Assembly (NCBI GenBank): GCA_036677375.1
Contig: JAVBWO010000022.1
Coordinates: 1-64,000, forward strand
DNA length: 64,000 nt
Direction: 5' to 3'
From: JAVBWO01 sp036677375
GTDB taxonomy: Bacteria; Bacillota; Dehalobacteriia; UBA4068; UBA4997
Shown: piece by piece, positions 35,294 through 44,169 of the stretch
How the letters are laid out: every line of letters starts with the position of its first letter
How positions within the stretch are numbered: the stretch's first letter is position 1
The notes under the pieces: generated by a model
Databases searched by the model: none
The model's input: only the letters and a program-made list of their open reading frames with translations
Told to the model about the DNA's origin: nothing
Position numbers and translations under genes: made by a program

Positions 35294-36400
35294 ATGAAGA
35301 AAAAAAGTTTGCTACTCTTAGGGTTATTAATGGTTCTATGCTTATTTATGTTGGTAGGCTGCGGTGATAAGGCAACGGATGCCTCAGGTAGTGGCGATAC
35401 CACACTCTCCGGCGATGATGTGAAAGCAGAAGATATTATTGAGAACGATATTTATTCCGAGCTGGACAAAAAGATCTTGGCTGATCTGGAACCCCTGCCG
35501 GAAAAAATGGAAGGCGTCAAGATCGGGGTCGTGGTACCCACTTTCTCTAATGCGTTCTATGTTTCCATGAAGGAAGGTTACAAAGATGCCGCCGCTACCA
35601 TGGGTATCGATGTGGATGTGGTGGCCGGCGCTACCGAGGACGATGTGGAGGGCCAGTTGGATGTCTTCAAAACTATGTTGGGTAAGGATTATGATGCCAT
35701 TATCATTATCCCCATTACCGGCATGAATTTGATTAGCGGTGTTGTGGAAGCCAATGAAAAGAACATCCCCATTATTTGCAGCGGCACCAAGCTGGATGAC
35801 GCCGCCGCTGCCGAAGCCGGCGCCAAGGTTGCCGCCAATATTACTTATGATTTCGTGGAACAAGGTTATATAGGCGCCAAATACATTTCTGAAAAGATCA
35901 AAGCCGCCGGGGAAGAAACTGCCAAGGTGGCGGTGATCGAGGGTCTTGCCGGCGCTTACCAAGGGGAAGGTCGGCGCGATGGTGCTGTCGAAGGCTTTGA
36001 AGAAGCCGGCATGAATGTGGTATCCATCCAGAACGGCGACTGGGACCGTCAGACCGCTTATGATATCGCCACTACTTTGATCCAAGCGAATCCTGACCTC
36101 CGGGGCATCTGTTGCGCTAACGATACCATGGCATTGGGCGTTGTGGAGGCCTTAAAAGCGGCGGATAAGAAGGACCAGGTATTTGTTACCGGCATCGACT
36201 TTCTGGATGAAGCCCGGCAATCCCTGAAAGCCGGCGAATTGGATGCATCCGTTGCTATGGCTCCCTATATTTCCGGGAAAAGTAGACTGACCTTAGCTTT
36301 AAAGATTCTTCAGGGACAAGATGTGTCCAGCAAGACTTATTACAGCCCCATCGCTTTGATCACGCAGGAAAATGTAAACGATTACGACAGCTGGAAATAA
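35294..36400 (+). CDS. Ribose/nucleoside-type ABC substrate-binding lipoprotein
   Basis: 368 residues. Signal peptide with lipobox (MLVGC, Cys24), then an acidic linker and a type-I periplasmic binding fold (about 70-365): KIGVVVPTFSNAFYVSMKEGY, AVIEGLAGAYQGEGRRDGAVEGF, CCANDTMALGVVEAL and VTGIDFLDEARQSLKAGE. These are typical for RbsB/Peripla_BP_4. It closes the operon and supplies the ligand-binding part of the importer whose ATPase and permease are at 30191-32044. Start ATG follows GAAAGGAAG. A strong terminator follows. Confidence 0.9.
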   Translation: MKKKSLLLLGLLMVLCLFMLVGCGDKATDASGSGDTTLSGDDVKAEDIIENDIYSELDKKILADLEPLPEKMEGVKIGVVVPTFSNAFYVSMKEGYKDAAATMGIDVDVVAGATEDDVEGQLDVFKTMLGKDYDAIIIIPITGMNLISGVVEANEKNIPIICSGTKLDDAAAAEAGAKVAANITYDFVEQGYIGAKYISEKIKAAGEETAKVAVIEGLAGAYQGEGRRDGAVEGFEEAGMNVVSIQNGDWDRQTAYDIATTLIQANPDLRGICCANDTMALGVVEALKAADKKDQVFVTGIDFLDEARQSLKAGELDASVAMAPYISGKSRLTLALKILQGQDVSSKTYYSPIALITQENVNDYDSWK

Positions 36401-36423
36401 GAAAGCATCGGGCAGGAATGCGT

Positions 36424-36474
36424 AACACCCAGGGGCGCAATGGTTTTCATCATTGTGCCCCCGGGGTGTTTTAT
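36424..36474 (+). terminator. Terminator of the ribosyl/nucleoside operon
   Basis: AACACCC-AGGGGCGCAATG pairs with CATTGTGCCCCC-GGGGTGTT, then T4; one of the longest stems in the window. Confidence 0.85.
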
Positions 36475-36675
36475 ATTTACTTCATTTAGTGTCAAACGCA
36501 TAGTGTTACCACACGTTTCACGGGTGTTCATGGTGCAGGATAGCCACGGCATTTGGCCGGCTGGTACGTATAAGTTTCATTGTATTACCGGAAAAAGGAA
36601 ATACTGCCGAAACGGTGGCTTGCCTGCCGGGTCTTTTACAATTTTCAGATTGTATGAAATATTGCAGGAACGCTA

Positions 36676-36704
36676 TGTACAAGCCCTGCAAATTATGCTA
36701 TAAT
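36676..36704 (+). promoter_or_regulatory. Promoter of the first cobalamin-riboswitch transcript
   Basis: TGTACA (36676-36681), 17 bases, TATAAT (36699-36704) with an extended -10 (TGC before it). The second cobalamin transcript has the same TGTACA and spacing. Confidence 0.65.
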
Positions 36705-36725
36705 AACGACACAATTGAATCAGAG

Positions 36726-36895
36726 AAGATATACGGTTAAGCAGCAATGCTTTGAAAAGGGAAGAGGGTGCGAACCCCTCACAGCTTCCACTACTGTAAT
36801 TGCCGACGAGAAAACAAAAAGCCACTGGCTAAGGCCGGGAAGGTGTTTTCAAGGATGAAGCATAAGTCAGGAGACCTGCCGGATATTTCTTTTGA
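36726..36895 (+). ncRNA. Cobalamin riboswitch 1
   Basis: Hallmarks in order: GGTTAAGCAGC, AAAAGGGAAGAGGGTGCGAA, CCCCTCACAGC, CCACTACTGTAATTGCCGAC, GCCACTGG with CCGGGAAGG, and AAGTCAGGAGACCTGCC. This is the conserved B12-element core that binds adenosylcobalamin or related corrinoids. A hairpin with T tract follows before the SLH protein gene, so excess cobalamin should end transcription. Confidence 0.95.
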
Positions 36896-36930
36896 GATGT
36901 TCTCGGGCAAGGAGAATATTATCTTTTTAC

Positions 36931-36967
36931 GCCTTCTTCCGATGCCCGGAGGAGGGTTTTTTATTTT
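36931..36967 (+). terminator. Terminator hairpin of cobalamin riboswitch 1
   Basis: CCTTCTTCC pairs with GGAGGAGG-type sequence around a GATGCC loop, followed by T6. This is the likely expression platform. Confidence 0.75.
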
Positions 36968-37040
36968 TCCACCCTTGCGCAGAACAGATTTTAATGGAAA
37001 CAAAAGGAGCAAGAGGAGAAAAAAAGAGGAGGTATTGATT

Positions 37041-40000
37041 TTGGAAAGATTCGTATGCAAAAAACATAACAAGTGGTTTGCCGTGTTGTTGGTCTTTTGC
37101 TTATTGGCATCGGTTTTTACGCCTTTGAGCAGCGCTTTGGCACTGGAACCCCCGGGGGATAGCGGCTCGGTGACCGTGCGCATTGAGGGTGACAGCTCCA
37201 CCCTGCTTGCTAAAACTACGGTTCCCCTGGAAGCCTTTAAGTTAAGTGACAGCTTTAAGTTAAGTGACTACGGCCTGACAGCCGACCCAGAAGAGCCCAC
37301 GGCCCTTCATGCCCTGATCCTGGCGCTTAAAGCCCATGACTATGATGCCACGAAGGCAAACAATATGACATTCAACAACGGTATGTTGACCAAGCTTCTG
37401 GGCGTATCGCCAAGCAGTGGCAGTTCAGAAGCCTGGCTGTATCGACTGAACAATATTAGTTCTACCGTCGGTTTTGCCTCGCAGCCCATCCAAGACGGCG
37501 ACAATCTGGTAATCTATTTCGTCAAAGACTGGGCCGCCTCCAATTATGCCTTCTTCAACAAAGAGGCGGTAACCGTGGCCTCTGATACGAACGTATCGTT
37601 GACGCTGAAAGAGTGTATCTTGGACACAAACACCTGGCAGGAATCCCAAGTGGGTTGTGCCGATGCCACCATCACAGTAAACGGCACGGATACCGCCTAT
37701 AAGACCGACAGCGACGGCAAGGTTACCCTGAACTTTACGGAAGAGGGCACCTATGAGATCTCCGCCAAAAAAATCTCCAGCGACCCGGCGAAAAATGGGC
37801 TCAATCTCATTTCCCTGCCTTATTGCAAAATTGTGGTGGATAACACGGCGGTGCCGACGCAGTATGATGCCGCCGATTTGAAGAGCCTTGCCATCACAGC
37901 GCCGGCCAATAGCGGCGCGGGGTTGAAGACAGGCCTTTCTCCTGCTTTCTCTTATGCAACCACCTCTTATACTTGCGCTCTGGTAAATAGTGCCAGCCAA
38001 CTGCAACTGAGCGCTGAAGCCGCGACGACGGGGGCGAGCATCCAATGTTGGACGTCCTTTGATACGACGCCTGTTGCTTTTTCCGACGCCACCGTCTTTT
38101 CGCTCCCGGTAGGGGAGAGCACGGTTTATCTTGAGGTATCGCCTCCCACAGGGGACGCGACGCCGGCCAAGATTTATCAGATCCGGGTGACCCGGGCGGC
38201 GGCGGCTCCCGCTGGAGATAAGGAGACCAGTCTGGAGAATATTCTGGCAGCGGTTTCCGCTTCCTATGCTTCTACTTATGATTACTGGAAGCTTTTGGAT
38301 ATGACCATCTATGGCAAAGATAATGTCAATGTTGCCGCTTTGCTGACCCAGGCCAGACAGGACCTTGCTAATTTAGATATGACCAGCTCTGCTTCGGCCA
38401 CCACCTTGGAAAAGATTATTCTTGCTTTATCCTCACGTGGCTATAATGCCGCCCATTTCTCTGACGGCAGCGGCTCCTATATCGATCTGGTGGGCGCTTT
38501 GACCAACCTTTCCAGTATGGACTATGTTAACACCTATATTTACGGCCTGATGGCTCTGGATTCCGGCAATTATGAACCGGCTGACGATGCGGTATGGAGC
38601 CGGGATGATATGATCAACGGGCTTTTGGGGCAGGCTTATGCCGACGGCGGTTTCGGTTTCGGCAGCAGCGACCCTGATATCACCGCCATGGCCGTTACCG
38701 CATTGGCGTCTTATTATGACAGCCCGGCTGTGAAGACGGCGGTGGATAAGGCAATGACTTGGCTTTCCACGAGCCAGAACGATCAAACCGGCGGCTTTTC
38801 CAGCTGGGGCGCGGAAAACAGCAATTCCGCAGCCATGGTGATGATCGCTTTGGTCGCCATGGGCAAAGATCCCGACAGTGATCCGGCCTTTGTGAAAAAT
38901 GGCAAAAGCGTTTTGGATGCTCTTTTGAGCTATGAGACGGCGGAGCATTTTTTGAAATACACCGACACCTACAGCGATTATTCTACCGAGCAGGGCTTCC
39001 GGGCCCTGTCCGCATATACAAAATATTTGGAAAACGGCAGTGGCGCGCTGCCTGTCTACCAGTTCGGTACGCCGGATAAGACGGGTGAGGAAGAAGTCAC
39101 CGTCACCGCGCTACATTTGGTTTCCGGCCCCAGCAAGATCAGCTATAGTCTGGGGGATAGTCTTGATACCACAGGGATGGCATTACAGGCTTCCTACAGC
39201 GATACTTCTTTACGTGATGTGGCCGTTGCCGATTGTACCTTCAGCGGTTTCAGCAGCACCACCGCCGGTACCAAGACAGTTACCGTTGCTTTCGGCGGCG
39301 CACAGGTCACCTTTTCCGTTACCGTGAAAAGCAGCGGCGGCGGCTCGGGGACACAAACCAATACCTTTACCATAAAAGTGGTGGGGGATAGCGCTCACGG
39401 CACCATTCTGCCCAAGACCACCGTGACCGGCACCGCAGGCGCTACCGTGTTTGAACTGCTGCAATCGGCTTTAGGAGCAGCGGATATCGATTTTTCCTAC
39501 AACAATAACAGCGGCAGCCTTTATGTCAGCAGTATCGCCGGATTGAGTGAATTCGATAACGGCCCCGATAGCGGCTGGTTATATTATGTCAATGGGAAAC
39601 AGCCTTCCATCAGCTGCGGTTCTTATCAGCCCAAAAACGGCGATACCATTGAATTCCGTTATAGCGACAAGGGGAGATCGGATGCTTTTTCGGACGGAGA
39701 CAGTACAGCTACTGCCGCTATCAAGGCCAGCCTGGGCCAATCCGGCGTGGCTCAAGCTACTGTTAGCGGCAGTGATATGGCAGCTTTATTGAAGAAGTCG
39801 GCGGCAGTCACCTTTGAGGTGCAACTCCCAGCCGGAGCCAACGGACTTGCCGTAAACATATCAAAAGAAGCCGCCGCCTCTTTTGCCCAAACAAGCCAAG
39901 GTACTTTTGCCATTGAAAGCACTCTTGCCAACCTGCAATTTGACGCTGCTGCCAGCGCTGCTTTGGCAGATACCGCTAAGGAAAGCGGATTTACCGTTAC

Positions 40001-40838
40001 CGTGGCGGCGAATTCCGCACAAAGCGCCAAGGTGGGCGGCCGCCCTGTCTATGATTTTACGGTGCAGTCGGGCGGTAAAGAACTCACAACTTTCGGCGGC
40101 GGCAGCATTATGGTAGAGATCCCTTATACCCTGCAAGAGGGTGAAGATCCCAATGCCGTTATCATCTACTATATCAATGCCCAGGGTGCCCTGGAGGCAG
40201 TCACGAATTCCCATTATAACGCAAAAACCAAAACCGTGATCTTTACAACAGACCATTTCAGCACCTTTGCTGTGGGTTATCATTCGGTGTCCTTTAGTGA
40301 TACCCAGGGGAAGTGGATGGAAACCGCCGTTTCTTTTCTCGCGGCCAGAGATATCGTAAAGGGTGCGGGCAGCGGAGAATTTCAGCAACAACGCGCCGTT
40401 ACCAGAGCGGAATTTGTCACGATGCTCATGCGTGCTTTGGTTCCCGCCGCCAAAACGGATGGCGTAAGCCAGTTTGCCGATATTACGGCGGACGCTTATT
40501 ACTATGACGCGGTGTTGCAAGGCAAAGCCCTGGGGCTCTTAAACGGCGACGGCGGTAATCTTTTTGCCCCGGGACGCTCCATCAGCCGTCAGGAGATGTT
40601 TGTGATCGCTTACCGTGCTTTGGAAAAGCTTGCTTTATGGGATGGTTATACGAAGCAATCCACTGTTCCTGTTTTCAGTGATCAAGCAAATGTTGCAGCC
40701 TATGCCCAAGCGGCGGTATCTGCCTTGACAGAATACGGACTGATCGGCGGTTTTGGTGGCAAAGTGGAACCGGCGGCTTCGGCCAGCCGCAGCGAATGCG
40801 CCCAATTTCTCTTTCATATACTGACAGCGGCACAATGA
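37041..40838 (+). CDS. SLH-anchored transcobalamin-like surface protein
   Basis: About 1265 residues from TTG 37041 (GAGGAGG eight bases upstream). Order: signal peptide (1-37); DUF4430 domain (about 43-164, ending AWLYRLNN...DGDNLVIYFVKDW); a carboxypeptidase-regulatory-like beta domain (165-270); a cadherin-like repeat (279-385); an alpha/alpha barrel of the prenyltransferase/squalene-cyclase type (397-675, with YADGGFGFGSSDPDITAMAVTAL); an Ig-like domain (685-765); a second DUF4430 (774-875, GWLYYVNGK); a beta region; and three SLH repeats (1084-1265). Intrinsic factor and transcobalamin consist of just such a barrel plus a DUF4430 domain. Cobalamin-riboswitch control supports corrinoid binding at the cell wall. 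Direct binding is inference. Confidence 0.88.
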   Translation: MERFVCKKHNKWFAVLLVFCLLASVFTPLSSALALEPPGDSGSVTVRIEGDSSTLLAKTTVPLEAFKLSDSFKLSDYGLTADPEEPTALHALILALKAHDYDATKANNMTFNNGMLTKLLGVSPSSGSSEAWLYRLNNISSTVGFASQPIQDGDNLVIYFVKDWAASNYAFFNKEAVTVASDTNVSLTLKECILDTNTWQESQVGCADATITVNGTDTAYKTDSDGKVTLNFTEEGTYEISAKKISSDPAKNGLNLISLPYCKIVVDNTAVPTQYDAADLKSLAITAPANSGAGLKTGLSPAFSYATTSYTCALVNSASQLQLSAEAATTGASIQCWTSFDTTPVAFSDATVFSLPVGESTVYLEVSPPTGDATPAKIYQIRVTRAAAAPAGDKETSLENILAAVSASYASTYDYWKLLDMTIYGKDNVNVAALLTQARQDLANLDMTSSASATTLEKIILALSSRGYNAAHFSDGSGSYIDLVGALTNLSSMDYVNTYIYGLMALDSGNYEPADDAVWSRDDMINGLLGQAYADGGFGFGSSDPDITAMAVTALASYYDSPAVKTAVDKAMTWLSTSQNDQTGGFSSWGAENSNSAAMVMIALVAMGKDPDSDPAFVKNGKSVLDALLSYETAEHFLKYTDTYSDYSTEQGFRALSAYTKYLENGSGALPVYQFGTPDKTGEEEVTVTALHLVSGPSKISYSLGDSLDTTGMALQASYSDTSLRDVAVADCTFSGFSSTTAGTKTVTVAFGGAQVTFSVTVKSSGGGSGTQTNTFTIKVVGDSAHGTILPKTTVTGTAGATVFELLQSALGAADIDFSYNNNSGSLYVSSIAGLSEFDNGPDSGWLYYVNGKQPSISCGSYQPKNGDTIEFRYSDKGRSDAFSDGDSTATAAIKASLGQSGVAQATVSGSDMAALLKKSAAVTFEVQLPAGANGLAVNISKEAAASFAQTSQGTFAIESTLANLQFDAAASAALADTAKESGFTVTVAANSAQSAKVGGRPVYDFTVQSGGKELTTFGGGSIMVEIPYTLQEGEDPNAVIIYYINAQGALEAVTNSHYNAKTKTVIFTTDHFSTFAVGYHSVSFSDTQGKWMETAVSFLAARDIVKGAGSGEFQQQRAVTRAEFVTMLMRALVPAAKTDGVSQFADITADAYYYDAVLQGKALGLLNGDGGNLFAPGRSISRQEMFVIAYRALEKLALWDGYTKQSTVPVFSDQANVAAYAQAAVSALTEYGLIGGFGGKVEPAASASRSECAQFLFHILTAAQ

Positions 40839-40957
40839 TGGAGGTTGAAAACCTAGAGAAAACCAATAAGATCCGTTAGTTAAACAACGGGCTTTTATCC
40901 CTAAGCCAAGAAGAGAAAACGAAAAGAAAAAAGCCAAAGGAAAAAGCCAAAGAAACA

Positions 40958-40988
40958 GAAAAAAGCAAGGCAGAGTAATCTGCCTTGC
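40958..40988 (-). terminator. Terminator of the degV-type gene
   Basis: Minus strand GCAAGGCAGA/TCTGCCTTGC, loop TTAC, followed by T6. Confidence 0.85.
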
Positions 40989-41090
40989 TGGAACTTGCTA
41001 ATAGCGTTAAGAAAAAATGGGGGATTCGATTTTGGAAAGCAAGCCTGATTGGCCGGGCTTTACCGGCCTCGAAATATCGAAAGGGAAAAC

Positions 41091-41960
41091 CTAGCGTTCC
41101 TTCCCCAGGAAGAAGAGGGCGACGGTACCGGGACCGGAGTGCGCGCCAATCACCGGATCTACATAATGGATCAGGATATCCTTGGGATGCATTTTCTGAT
41201 TGATTTGGTTGGCCACATATTGCGCGTCCGCCAGGCAATCGCCATGGGAAATATACACCAGTTGATCTTTGGGGTTGATGGCGCTGGCTACCATCGCAGC
41301 CACCAAAGCGTCCAAAGCATTTTTGCGGCCCCGCACCTTGGTGACAGGCACCAGCTTCCCGGCATTGTCCACATGCATCACCGGCTTGATATGAAGCATA
41401 CTGCCCACGATGGCGGTGGCGGCGGAGATCCTGCCGCCGCGTTTCAGATAAAAAAGATCGTCTACGGTGAACCAATGGCACAAATGCAGACGGTTGTCTA
41501 AGAGCCATTGCCGTACTTCCTCAATGCTTTTGCCTGCCGCACGCAGTTCGGCGGCGTAAGTCACCAAAAGCCCTTCTCCCAAGGAAGCGGCGAGTGTATC
41601 CACGGCAAAGAACTTGCGTTGGGGGTGTTTTTGGCGCAGATCCTCCATGGCCAGGTATCCAGCCTGGTAGGAACCGCTTAACCCGGAAGAAAAGCCGATA
41701 TAAAGCACATCCTTGCCTTCCCCCAAGAGTTTATCAAACATTTGATAAGCATCTTCCCGGTTCACTTGGGAAGTAGTGATGGTTTCCTTGTTGCGCATCA
41801 TGGTATAGAACTTTTCAATATCGTTGTCTTCCCCTTTGATATAACTATAAAATTCCTTATTGCCCACGCGAAACAAAAGGGAAAGAATCTGGAGATCATA
41901 ACGGTCAATCACTTCATTGGTCAGATTGGCGGCGGAATCGGTAACGATTGCAAAACTCAT
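41091..41960 (-). CDS. DegV-family fatty-acid-binding protein
   Basis: 289 residues. N-terminal FAIVTDSAANLTNE, TITTSQVNREDAYQMF, VLYIGFSSGLSGSYQAG and the GAHSGPGTVALFFLG C-terminus are the standard DegV motifs. DegV proteins bind a fatty acid; in some bacteria they act as FakB, presenting it to the FakA kinase. No fakA is in the window. Start ATG follows GAGGAGGG. It is transcribed opposite to the cobalamin-related genes on both sides, so it interrupts that block. Confidence 0.92.
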   Translation of the reverse strand: MSFAIVTDSAANLTNEVIDRYDLQILSLLFRVGNKEFYSYIKGEDNDIEKFYTMMRNKETITTSQVNREDAYQMFDKLLGEGKDVLYIGFSSGLSGSYQAGYLAMEDLRQKHPQRKFFAVDTLAASLGEGLLVTYAAELRAAGKSIEEVRQWLLDNRLHLCHWFTVDDLFYLKRGGRISAATAIVGSMLHIKPVMHVDNAGKLVPVTKVRGRKNALDALVAAMVASAINPKDQLVYISHGDCLADAQYVANQINQKMHPKDILIHYVDPVIGAHSGPGTVALFFLGKER

Positions 41961-42029
41961 GGAAAGCCCTCCTCATTTATTGAAATTAACACACGGATTG
42001 GCTGATGTTTTAATCTAGTTATTAATACC

Positions 42030-42058
42030 AGATTATCATGGTGCGTGTATTATGTCAA
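42030..42058 (-). promoter_or_regulatory. Promoter of the degV-type gene
   Basis: Minus strand TTGACT-like -35 read as TTGACA (42058-42053), 17-base spacer, TAATCT (42035-42030). Confidence 0.6.
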
Positions 42059-42113
42059 GTCATTTTATTACACAGAAAAGCAACAAACCTTGCTGTTTTC
42101 TTTGATTCTTCTA

Positions 42114-42142
42114 TGTACAAGAATCGTCTGAAATGATATACT
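42114..42142 (+). promoter_or_regulatory. Promoter of the second cobalamin-riboswitch transcript
   Basis: TGTACA (42114-42119), 17 bases, TATACT (42137-42142) with an extended -10 (TGA before it). Confidence 0.65.
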
Positions 42143-42185
42143 TTATTTATGCTTTCATTGGAATTGAAAGCTTAAAAAAATTACA

Positions 42186-42352
42186 TATAAAATAGGCGGT
42201 AAGCTATTTTAGCTTGTAAACGGGAAGAGGGTTAAAATCCCTCGCAGCTTCCTCTACTGTGATTGCGGACGAAAAAACGACATACCACTGGGCAACCGGG
42301 AAGGTGTTTTTTAGGATGAAGCAAGAGCCAGGAAACCTGCCGTCTATTTTCT
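42186..42352 (+). ncRNA. Cobalamin riboswitch 2
   Basis: GGCGGTAAGC, AACGGGAAGAGGGTTAAAAT, CCCTCGCAGC, CCTCTACTGTGATTGCGGAC, CCACTGGGCAACCGGGAAGG and GAGCCAGGAAACCTGCC form a complete B12-element. It controls the ECF operon that follows. Confidence 0.95.
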
Positions 42353-42396
42353 TCAAATGTTCTTAGGTGAGAGGAATATTGTTTTTTCTGTTCTTG

Positions 42397-42426
42397 ACTC
42401 TCCTCTTTTCCCGGGGAGAGTTTTCT
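42397..42426 (+). terminator. Terminator hairpin of cobalamin riboswitch 2
   Basis: ACTCTCC pairs with GGAGAGT, followed by TTTC. It lies between riboswitch and first gene. Confidence 0.7.
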
Positions 42427-42514
42427 ATATTCTTAAAACCAAATCAAGGATAGCGGATTGGTTGTTTTTTTGATAGCCATCCCTATCCAATGGGGCAAAC
42501 GAGGTGGTTTTGAT

Positions 42515-43285
42515 ATGAAAAAGAGAGCTTTGCTAAGCTTTTTGCTCTTATGCTGTTTTTTGTGCTTTCTTACCGCCTGCGGTAACGATACCGCAGTATC
42601 CGGTCAGGAGACAACACTTTCCGAAGAAGAAACGGAACTTGTGGCCGAAGCAGGAACGTCAGTGGATACGGGGAGCGTTACTTTAACAGAGCCTAGCGGA
42701 AAAGAGGGTACGGTTACCCAAGAAAGCTCCACGGCGGTGAAAACGGCGACGGCAAAAACGACATCCGCCAACTCAGACGAAGGTCAGACCGTGAAGACGC
42801 AAAGTTCGGCGGCTAAGGCTGCAACAAGCGCCAAAACAATGGCTGAATCGGAGGAAAAGGCAGGACTGCATTGCACCCTTTCTATCAGTTGCAAAACCAT
42901 TCTGGACAATATGGATTCCTTTGATGAGGATAAAGCGGAAGTCCTACCGGAAGACGGCATCATTTATGCCGAAAAAGAGGTGGAGTTTTCGGAAGGCGAT
43001 TCGGCTTTCGATGTGCTACTCCAGGAAACCCAAGACGGTAAGATCCATATGGAATTTACCAAGACTCCCGGGTATTCTACCAATTATATCGAAGGCATCC
43101 ATAATATTTACGAATTTGACTGCGGCGAGCTTTCCGGCTGGTTGTACCGAGTCAACGGCGCCTTTCCCAGCTATGGCTCGAGCCGTTATACTGTAGCTGA
43201 CGGCGATAAAATCGAATTTCTCTATACCTGTGATCTGGGACGGGATATCGGCGCTCCCGAGGCCTTGGGAGGCAAGCAGCAATGA
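42515..43285 (+). CDS. DUF4430 lipoprotein, putative corrinoid-binding part of the ECF system
   Basis: 256 residues. Start ATG 42515 after GAGGTGG; signal peptide with lipobox FLTAC (Cys22). A disordered Thr/Ser/Ala/Glu linker of about 100 residues follows, then one DUF4430 domain (about 125-250): CTLSISCKTILDNMDSF, EGDSAFDVLLQETQ, YIEGIHNIYEFDCGELSGWL, YRVNGAFPSYGSSRYTVADG and DKIEFLYT. DUF4430 is the fold of the C-terminal domain of intrinsic factor/transcobalamin. First gene behind a cobalamin riboswitch and overlapping the T component by 4 bases, it is well placed to hand corrinoid to the membrane transporter. Confidence 0.85.
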   Translation: MKKRALLSFLLLCCFLCFLTACGNDTAVSGQETTLSEEETELVAEAGTSVDTGSVTLTEPSGKEGTVTQESSTAVKTATAKTTSANSDEGQTVKTQSSAAKAATSAKTMAESEEKAGLHCTLSISCKTILDNMDSFDEDKAEVLPEDGIIYAEKEVEFSEGDSAFDVLLQETQDGKIHMEFTKTPGYSTNYIEGIHNIYEFDCGELSGWLYRVNGAFPSYGSSRYTVADGDKIEFLYTCDLGRDIGAPEALGGKQQ

Positions 43286-44169
43286 CGGACAGTTTTTCTT
43301 CCTATCACCCTCTAGTCAATTTTCTTTATTTCGCCGTGGTGATCTTATGCAGCATGTTTTTTCTGCATCCGGTATTCTTAGCCATTTCCTTTTTGGCTTC
43401 TTTTGTTTATTCCGTTTCTTTGGGAGGCAGGAAGGGTCTGAAGGCCAACCTTCGTTACCTTCTGCCCATGCTCTTTTTCGTGGCGCTGATCAATCCTCTT
43501 TTCAACCATGAGGGAGCTACCATTCTCTTTTATCTGTGGGACAATCCCATCACCCTGGAATCCGTCTACTACGGCATTGCCTCGGCGGTGATGTTTGTTT
43601 CCGTCATTATGTGGTTTGCCTGTTATAATGCCCTGATGACCTCGGATAAATTCATCTATTTGTTTGGCCGGATCATCCCGGCGCTTTCTTTGATCTTCTC
43701 TATGGTGCTGCGTTTTGTGCCCCGGTTCAAGGCGCAGCTCAAAGTGGTCTCCCATGCGCAAAAATGCATCGGCTTGGACACGGGCTCCGGCAGTGTAGCC
43801 ACCAGAGCTAAAAACAGTATGAAAATTCTCTCTATCATGACAACATGGGCGCTGGAAAACGCCATTGAAACGGCAGATTCCATGCGGGCCAGGGGTTACG
43901 GTTTGCCGGGGCGCACCAGCTTCGCATTTTTCCGCTTTGACCGGCGAGACAAGGCCGTTCTTGGGTTTTTGCTCTTCTTGTTGGCATGGATTCTGGCGGG
44001 TGCTTTCTTGCGGGATACCAATATGATCTATTTCCCCACGGTCAAGCTCCAGGAGCCATCGACCCGACGGCTTTTGCTTTACGCGGCTTACTTTTTATTA
44101 AGCTTTGTCCCGGTGATTCTCAATGTTCTGGAGGAGGTCAAATGGCGTCTCTTGCAATCAAAGATCTGA
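43282..44169 (+). CDS. ECF transporter T component (CbiQ/EcfT family)
   Basis: 295 residues with about six membrane segments. NALMTSDKFIYLFGRIIPALSLIFSMVLRFVPRF is the family region (shown only in part here), and MRARGYGLPGRTSF carries the Ala-Arg-Gly motif of the coupling helices that bind the ATPases. Its ATG overlaps the stop of the lipoprotein (ATGA). It couples ATP hydrolysis by the following fused ATPase to movement of the S component. Confidence 0.9.
   Translation: MTDSFSSYHPLVNFLYFAVVILCSMFFLHPVFLAISFLASFVYSVSLGGRKGLKANLRYLLPMLFFVALINPLFNHEGATILFYLWDNPITLESVYYGIASAVMFVSVIMWFACYNALMTSDKFIYLFGRIIPALSLIFSMVLRFVPRFKAQLKVVSHAQKCIGLDTGSGSVATRAKNSMKILSIMTTWALENAIETADSMRARGYGLPGRTSFAFFRFDRRDKAVLGFLLFLLAWILAGAFLRDTNMIYFPTVKLQEPSTRRLLLYAAYFLLSFVPVILNVLEEVKWRLLQSKI

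Noticed and set aside
36768..37040. Longer 5' extension of the transcobalamin-like gene
   Set aside because: It runs through the cobalamin riboswitch and its terminator. TTG 37041 has a proper ribosome binding site and begins the signal peptide.
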